From: Caprella mutica
Lineage: Eukaryota > Arthropoda > Malacostraca > Amphipoda > Caprellidae
DNA: 64,000 nt
NCBI GenBank assembly: GCA_947561585.1
Contig: CANNZV010000513.1
Location: 372,001 to 436,000, forward strand
Direction of reading: 5' to 3'
The notes under the pieces are model-generated. The model saw only the letters and a list, made by a program, of their open reading frames with translations. It had not been told where the DNA came from and did not search any database. The position numbers and the translations under genes were made by a program. The stretch's first letter is position 1. Every line of letters starts with the position of its first letter. Below, piece by piece: positions 57,000-64,000 of this stretch.

Positions 57000-58886
57000 T
57001 TATTAACCAACGTCACTGGTAAATCTGAGAGTGCATATCATTTATAATGGATATGTTAATGAGATGTTAATCATAATATACTATTTCAATAATGAACTTA
57101 ATTTTAACTAGAATTTCAACAACTTTAAGAAATTTGATTGAAGCCAAAATATAGTTATACGATATACCTAAGATCCAGACAAGGATATCACACATTACCT
57201 ATAATATTTAAAAAACAGCAACCAGAACTTAAACAGCACAGTTAACAATATATCCCTCATTCTACTAGTCTATCAAAGATCAATTCACAAATTAAGGTAC
57301 TGTAAAACTATTTCATCAATACTAGTTTCATATGCAAATTTAAACATGTGAAAGTGATATCCAGTTGTTGGGATTATTTTTGTTCTGTATAGTTAGAATT
57401 TTCAGACGCCTGTGATGGCCCTGATGACTAATAGCATAGAATCCTAGATGTTTCATGTATTTTTTGGATATGCCAGCAGGACCTGTGAGAGAGGTGTTTT
57501 TAGAAACCAGGATTGGCTCGATTACCATGAACGAATTGTCCGTGAACGAAATGCCCGTGGAAGTTACCAATTACCAAATTTGATAATACAAACTAAGCTA
57601 TATAACGATGCTGTCTTTACAAAAAAATGTTTGAAATTTGTAATGTACATAAGAAGTAGCCAATGAATTCAATAGAGTTGATCATTAAATGTATATGGGA
57701 AACACAATCAGAAAAAAAAATCAGACAAAGACATCATAAAAGATCTGGAATCTAGATATTTAAAAAAAAGATAAATATTACATATTTAGATTTGCATATT
57801 ATAATTTCAATAACAGGAAATTAGATTGCACGTCACTTTTTTAACACAAATCGGACTGTCAGCAGTGTTTAGATTACTGAGCAATAGCAAAGTTGATTCA
57901 AGTTGATTTTTTGGCATAAAATGTTCTATCTATAGTCTGTAGGTCCTCTTACTGATAGGTAGTATTGAATAATACAATTTGAAACTCATATATTTTCAAC
58001 TATCGGTCTATCACTAATTAAATGTGACTTTTTTTTATGGCGAGGCACTGTGCCACTGAGTGTAAATACAATTTCAGTAGCGTTGCATTCCGCATTCCTC
58101 AACCCATCCTTTACTCACTTTTCTGCGATACTCAGTACTGTAATATTACAAATTATTTAATACATTATTATCCGTTACATTTAATTAGTTGAAATTTTAT
58201 AATTATCATTGTTATTTTTATACTAATAACCTTCTGGAAATATAGATTAATCAGGTAACTTAATGCTAAGGTGAACCCTGCGTAACCAAAGCTGCTCTGT
58301 CAGTCCGACACATATGACTCTGTAATTATATTAATATTATATTATAAACCACACTCGTATACACAATTTAGTTCTTTTAATACATAACACTATCTCAGAT
58401 TTAGAGATTTCATCTCTCCAGTCGCATTAAGACTATTAACAAAAATTGTAGTTTTAGTTACTCAAATTGAGATGTTGGTTCAGTAAATATTCATTCACAG
58501 GTGTAGGGTTATTCTATATACCTAATCTAACCTACTAAATATATACACAAAAAAAATTGTGGCTACATTAGTCCCAAGGTTAATAAAAAAAAGCTATCAT
58601 TCATTTGCTGATAATTTCAGGAAAATTTGGCATAACATATTCAAAATGCGGCATGCCAACATAATTAAGCGTAAGATGGAAATAAGAGTAAAATGTGGAA
58701 ATTGTACTTTGTCATCTTAACATTTCATGTAGAACAACTCATGGCTGGAAAGGACTGTAATTTGAGCGTCAATATAGGAGAAGCATTGTTAACTAAATGA
58801 TGTAATGAAGTTGTTATATAAATAGCATAGTCACTAATTAATTTGGAATTTCAAACAAAGATATATGCTTCTATGTTATAAAGGGT
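57000..58886. other. gene-free region 5' of the SLC17-like locus
   Basis: No gene seen. 57520-57560 has an isolated phrase-like stretch (ACGAATTGTCC, ACGAAATGCCC). 57855-58110 shares two blocks with receptor introns 9: CAGCAGTGTTTAG near 48036 and CAGTAGCGTTGCATTCCGCA near 30626. Confidence 0.4.
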
Positions 58887-59462
58887 GCTAGGTAGTTTGA
58901 TCCTCAGTAATTTGATCCTCGGTAAGTTGACCTCCGGTAATTTGACCCCCGAATATGGGTATTTTATTAAAATAAATACATTTTATGCTCTATCAAAGAC
59001 TAAAAATTGACAATAATAATAATAAATTATGCTCTATATTGTAAAATAGGTACTTGTACGTATTGTTGATACCAATATTTGATATTACTTTATTAATCAA
59101 TTGTGTTTATTTATTTCAAAAGTTTCAAATGTTAAATTATCTATTTCAAACTGTGGAATGAATAACTTATTTCAAAATAGTGAAAGATTAGGAACAAATT
59201 CACCAGCAAAAATCTTTTGTATTGTAGATACAAAAACTGTACATATTGTGTAATTTATTATTTGAAAGAAATGAAAAATAGGGCGAAATTACTTATGGAA
59301 ATGAAATATTAAATTAATTAATACTATGAAAAAATGTGAAATGGAAAATACGGCGGCGGTAATGTGACCGGGGTCAACTTACTGGGTATCAAATTATCGT
59401 AGTCCAAATTATCGGGGGTCAATTTACCGAGAATCAAATTACCTGGGATAAAATTACCGGTC
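58887..59462. mobile_element. phrase-array element 5
   Basis: The left array (58887-58952) repeats AGTAATTTGATCCTCGGT. The right array (59358-59462) is inverted, with units such as GGGGTCAATTTACCG and ATCAAATTATCG. The core matches that of element 3 at 35502-35991 in inverse orientation. Confidence 0.75.
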
Positions 59463-59586
59463 ACGGACATAAAGTTATTTAGAGTTTTATCCCCATTTTA
59501 TTTAATCTCAGTTTGTACCTATGCATATGAAGGTATATGAAAATCTCAATATAATTCTTTACTTGGAATAGGTATAGATGATTATA

Positions 59587-59955
59587 GTACAAAAATCCCC
59601 ACGTGCAATAAAGAAACCCCATGGTCAAACACCCCCTGTTCAAATTCCTCCCGGACAAAAAAAAAACATGTAAATAACCCCCGATGCAAAAACCCTTTGT
59701 CGATATAAATACACTAAATTTAACATTATTCATTGCGAATAAATTACACTTCCGCCGGAAAAACTTTTTCTGCACAACACTTTTGCCTAAAATATGACAA
59801 TTTTTTCAGCAAAATGAGGTATACCTATTTTACAGTAAAAAAGTAAAGTATACATTTTGCCACTATCAAACCTAGCCGAGGAGGCCAGGTTTGGTTCGGG
59901 GGTATTTCACCTTGGGGTTTCATTTTGCAGGGTTTTTTTTTGTCCTGTCACCGAT
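59587..59955. mobile_element. phrase-array element 6
   Basis: The left side carries phrases of the type GTGCAATAAAGAAACCCC, GGTCAAACACCCCCTG and CCGGACAAAAAAAA. The right side has inverted counterparts (GGGGGTATTTCACC, TTGGGGTTTCATTTTGCAGG, TTTTTTTTGTCC). It lies about 125 bases after element 5. Confidence 0.65.
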
Positions 59956-62153
59956 CTAGATATAATTATAAATAGATCAATTGAAAAACTATTTTCTTTG
60001 CTACATTTTCAGTTTTTATTCTTTTGGATGAACACTAATACTTAACTGAATCTGCCTCTACTTTAGAGATTATTAAAAATTTTGTTTGTACAATTAACTC
60101 TTTTCTATTTAATCAGCTGCGATAATTATGTAATTAAAATAATAATTACGAGTGTAAATGTAAGAGAAATGAAGAAATATTTTTAATTTTATGTTATTAG
60201 AGTATAGGTAGCCTATATGCTATGGCTACTTCAATTGATAAAAAAACAGAGCTCATTTGTCTTCCCTTAAAAAGATAATATTTGAAACTGACTGAAATTT
60301 TTTTTTTTTTATAAATTTCGTTAAATTAAGGGGATCGTTCCCCTAGCAGAACTTTTTTATTATGCATCTTAGAAATTTGAAATTGATGCACATCGAATGA
60401 GGAATTCTATTTCATTGTAAAAATCACACTTTATTCATAGAAAACGAGAAAGGGAAGAAAACGTGATTTTGGTGGTGGGGGGAAAAGTGTCCAAAAAATG
60501 TATCTTCTTCATTAGTTTTTCGCATACAGGGAAGATATTGATATCGGTAGATATGAAAAATCTTTGGCAACAAAGTGGAGATCTCTTTTTCAAAATTCCC
60601 ACTCTGTATTTCCAAAAAAATGGAAAAAAATTATTTGTGACTATACTACTTTTTGATCAAAGAAGAATTTCGAGAATCGTGATCTTCACTTTTGGCTCTA
60701 ATGTTTTGCGCATCCAATTTTACAGGTATACCCAAATCATAACAAGTAAAAATTTAATGGAGGAGACACAGTGTGACTCCAAAAAGGTATATCTTTCGTG
60801 GAGAGCTAATTTGAAAGGGCAAAATGATTTCTCTTGATTTTTGGATTTTTTTTTTAAATTCCAGACTAGGTTTTCGAAAAGTAGTGAAAAGCTTTTGTTT
60901 TGCTAGTTTTCTGCATTCAATGATAACTTTATTGATCACTTTATATCAAAAATTAACAAAATACATTTCTTGGACCCGCTAAAACCACGATTTCTTAGAA
61001 ATCTCGTTTCCTAAGAAGAAAATACGATTTTTACCAAGAACAAAAAAGATTCCTCATATGTATATCAAATTTTAAGGTTTTTCGATCAATATTTTAAAAA
61101 ATTGTATGGAATTGCCAGCAGTAATTCCTCCTGAGAAGTAGGAAAAAATAATCTCATCTCAAAGTGACGTTGTCAAATACTGAACCTCTCAGTTCTTGAC
61201 ATGACGAATTCTCCCTTCTTCAGAAAAAGTCGGAATTGAATTTTTGTCAATCATATATATATCATTGAAAATACTTTTGCTAAAAGAGAGAAAATACGTA
61301 TGATAAAAATATTTATTTAACAAAAAATCAGATACTTTTTTAAATATCGAGTCAATTTCCTCCTGACGATTTAAAAAAAAACAGTCAATCTTTTTTGACG
61401 GGTAATACACTGTAGAAATCTGGTAACAGGAAATCACAAATCCGGACAACAGTAAAGTGAGAATGTAAAATACGGATAATTTTTATAAAAAACAAGCCGG
61501 ATAACAAAAAAAAAGTAAAAACTCCAAATATCAAAAATTCTAATTAAAATTTCAGATAATTGAAAAAAGAGAAAAAAATTATGCAACTAAATTTTTTTTT
61601 AATTTAAAAAGAAAATCAGAATAATTCAATCTAGAAAATTTTACTAATGAAAAATAATTGTCAATCAGTTTTGTAGAGTAAAATACTAGTATTAAATAAA
61701 AACTAATAAAATCATAGAATATGATTATTTTCAGTTGTTTTAATATTAATCATCCTAAACTTCTGTAGTAACAAATCTGTAAATTTAAAATAAAGATGTG
61801 AACCGTATTCTGAATCAGTAACCATTGGTTACAGAAAGAATCTGAATCAACAGTACATTATATGAATAAATAATACATAGTAATTATAAGATAGTTTATA
61901 ACATTATATAATTACTCCTCATAAAGCTAATTCAGATAATTATAATTTTGTTTGATAATCCAATAATGCCATACTTTCATATTTGCAATGAGTAAACTCA
62001 TATAAATTTCTAGAAATATTATTCAACATTTTACGGAAATAAGTATCAGGCAATATTAATTATTAAATAGTATCTCATTAAAGGATGACAAATGATCTGT
62101 ACCAAATCAGACTTACTGTACTTGAAGCTGTGATTTTTTTACTAATTTCAGTC
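59956..62153. other. gene-free AT-rich region
   Basis: The 124-residue open frame at 60463-60837 shows no recognisable domain or splice partner and I do not call it a gene. Words such as TGACGGGTAA near 61398 recur near 50350. The rest is low-complexity A/T. Confidence 0.4.
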
Positions 62154-63053
62154 TTCCACTCCCGATGATGGTATCCCACCCATATTTTTTCTCTCTAAAA
62201 ATCTATATACATGTTGTCCGACACTTTTGTTGCCAAACTTTAACATAAGGTTGCATTCGTCGAAATAAACTTTTTATTCTATTAAGGTATGGTCTAAAAT
62301 GCTTAGTTAAAGAGTTACAAGGTTAGGAAAGTAGTATCTGTACCATTTATTATTATCAGTTAACATCATTTTTTTAATGTTGCGATAAGAACAAAATATT
62401 TTTAACAGTAATTATTAGGAGCACAAGAAACATAATCTTAAATTAGGTTTAATGTTTACAGAATGTGTTCAATTTGCCGCCCATTTGTTGCGATGCAAGC
62501 GTTCAAACGTTTTTCCCGCAAGGATTCGTCAAACTCCTGGTGTCTTTGCTCGCGTCCGCCAATCATTATTGGACAAACGTTTGAACGCCTGCATCGCAAC
62601 AAATGGGCGACAAATTGAACACATTCTGTAAACATGTAACCTAATTTAAGATTATGTTTCTTGTGCTCATAATAATTACTGTTAAAAATGCTTTGTTTCT
62701 TATCGCAACATTAAAAAAATGATGTTAATTAATAATAATAAATGGTACAGATACTACTTTCCTAACCTTGTAACTCTTTAACTAAGCATTTTAGACCATA
62801 CCTCCATAGAATAAAAAGTTTCTATTTCGACGAATACAACCTTCTGTTAAAGTTTGGCAACAAAAGTGTCGGACAACATTCAAATCCATATGATTATACT
62901 AAAAACTGTTTATATTTTAAAGAAGAAGTTTATATTTTCAAATAACTCTTCTTCTTCTAAATATAAACAGTTTTTAGTATTTTCAGATGAATTTGAAGAT
63001 ATATCGATTTTAGAGAAAAAAAGTTGTGGGTGGAATACCACCCATCGGGAGTG
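62154..63053. mobile_element. 0.9 kb palindrome of two tail-to-tail transposase 3' ends
   Basis: The outer ends CACTCCCGATG and CATCGGGAGTG are inverted. The arms are nearly identical over about 380 bases, apart from a 90-base hairpin (about 62894-62985) inserted in the right arm. Reading outward from the centre, both arms end a frame with LNACIATNGRQIEHIL-stop, a C-terminus typical of mariner/IS630-type transposases. The left arm keeps about 20 more codons (GREQRHQEFDESLREK). It is non-autonomous. Confidence 0.8.
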
Positions 63054-64000
63054 AAAGATTTAAGTCGCCATATAGCATATAGTACCTATACTCTAATAGA
63101 TCAATTATCATTGTAGATATTTTATTTTCTAAAGTCTTTACTATATGTATAGCTCCTGTGCAAAAGCTTGTTTCAATTTCCCGACAAGTTTCAATAGAAA
63201 TAATAATCATTTTTAATCAAATTTTGTGGAATAAAATTAAAATCATTGAATGTAATGTAAAAAAATATAGAATAGGCTTAATATCAAACCACATAATTTT
63301 TAGATTTGGTTTGAATTAATTTGCTAATTTGATTGATAAGAAAATTAAATACAAAATACAATTGAAAAATGAAGAGAGAAAATAACATATAATTAAATAA
63401 TAAATAGGTACAGGTCAGAAGCGTTAAAACAAAATAAAGTGTTATTAATATCATAAAATCTATATATAATTAATAACATAAAAATATAATATTAAACTAT
63501 AATAAATATTTTGTAATGCAGTAAAGGATGATAAATTGATAATTTAATATTAAATATATTATCTCATACTATATTATATTTCAAATTTGAGCAAAGAATT
63601 TCTAGAGCTTTAAGAACTAAACAACAAATGTTGCAATTTGCATCAGCAAAACTGGATGACGCTTTAGTATTTTCAACTGTTATAAAAGAATATACCTTTC
63701 TGGTCGTCTATAAAAAGTCTTAAAATGAATTGAAAATATAAATAGGTTGTAGAAAATCTTGTCAAAAAATAGATTATCCAATTAAGACAAGTTGTGGAGT
63801 ACTTAAAAATGATGTTTATACAAGCAGTTTTCACAACAAATATAAAAAATTGAAATGCATGCTTAACCCTAGTTTGCAGTGATAATATAGCCGCGGGTGC
63901 GCTAGTACCAGCTCTCACTACCACTCTTATACGTATAACTTTAACGAATTGACGTTCTGTTATTTTTTCTTCATAATGTGATATTTAATCATTCATTTGT
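63054..64000. other. AT-rich window end
   Basis: Apart from repeat C (63455-63800), no feature recognised. The short frame at 63673-63924 on the minus strand overlaps the repeat and is not supported as a gene. Confidence 0.4.
63455..63800 (+). repeat. dispersed repeat C, copy 2
   Basis: See 49925-50660. This copy is shorter, lacking about 200 bases between the AGTAAAGGATGAT and CAAATTTGAGC blocks. The window ends soon after. Confidence 0.65.

Noticed and set aside
60463..60837. 124-residue open frame on the plus strand
   Set aside because: No domain, no splice partner, and the opposite strand is also open here. The peptide looks like composition-driven sequence in AT-rich DNA.

Overview
The window is strongly AT-rich nuclear DNA of an animal. 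Every gene is split by GT-AG introns, many introns hold transposon debris, and there are no operons or ribosome binding sites. The gene content points to a crustacean-type arthropod, perhaps a copepod or branchiopod. The clues are a secreted leucine-rich-repeat protein resembling the non-catalytic subunit of Oplophorus luciferin 2-monooxygenase, a Cys-loop channel with pentraxin-like, lectin-like and LDLa modules fused to its N-terminus, and divergent ionotropic receptors. The taxon is inference from family content.

Layout: 1-4500 is intergenic repeat mosaic. 4540-13619 (+) is a complete 14-exon gamma-glutamyltransferase gene whose introns are crowded with AGCTAGCTA motifs. 13620-17490 is intergenic with three small DNA transposons in a row. 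17497-22696 (-) is a 7-exon pentraxin/lectin/LDLa/Cys-loop channel gene. 22697-27056 holds its promoter, a decayed Tc1-type transposase split by a small element, several tandem arrays and an inverted second copy of the channel promoter. 27057-31846 (+) and 42010-49179 (+) are two paralogous 12-exon ionotropic receptor genes. Their first eleven exons have identical lengths. Between them lie a hAT-type element inserted in a Tc1 remnant, a Harbinger-type element and the 4-exon luciferase-subunit-like gene at 36712-39036 (-). 50830-56942 (-) is a decayed SLC17-like transporter with two in-frame stops and missing exons. 57000-64000 is repeat-rich, with a large palindrome made from two tail-to-tail transposase ends.

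The two receptors and the channel are plausible membrane sensors, and the inverted promoter copy points from the channel side toward the first receptor. GGT (extracellular glutathione cleavage) and the SLC17-like locus have no evident link to them.

The signal that no ordinary feature type explains is a group of elements bounded by inverted arrays of short 15-20 base phrases. Two of them share a core but carry different terminal phrases. Exon boundaries were set by hand from splice signals, reading-frame continuity and, for the receptors, comparison of the paralogs. All first exons lack transcript support.
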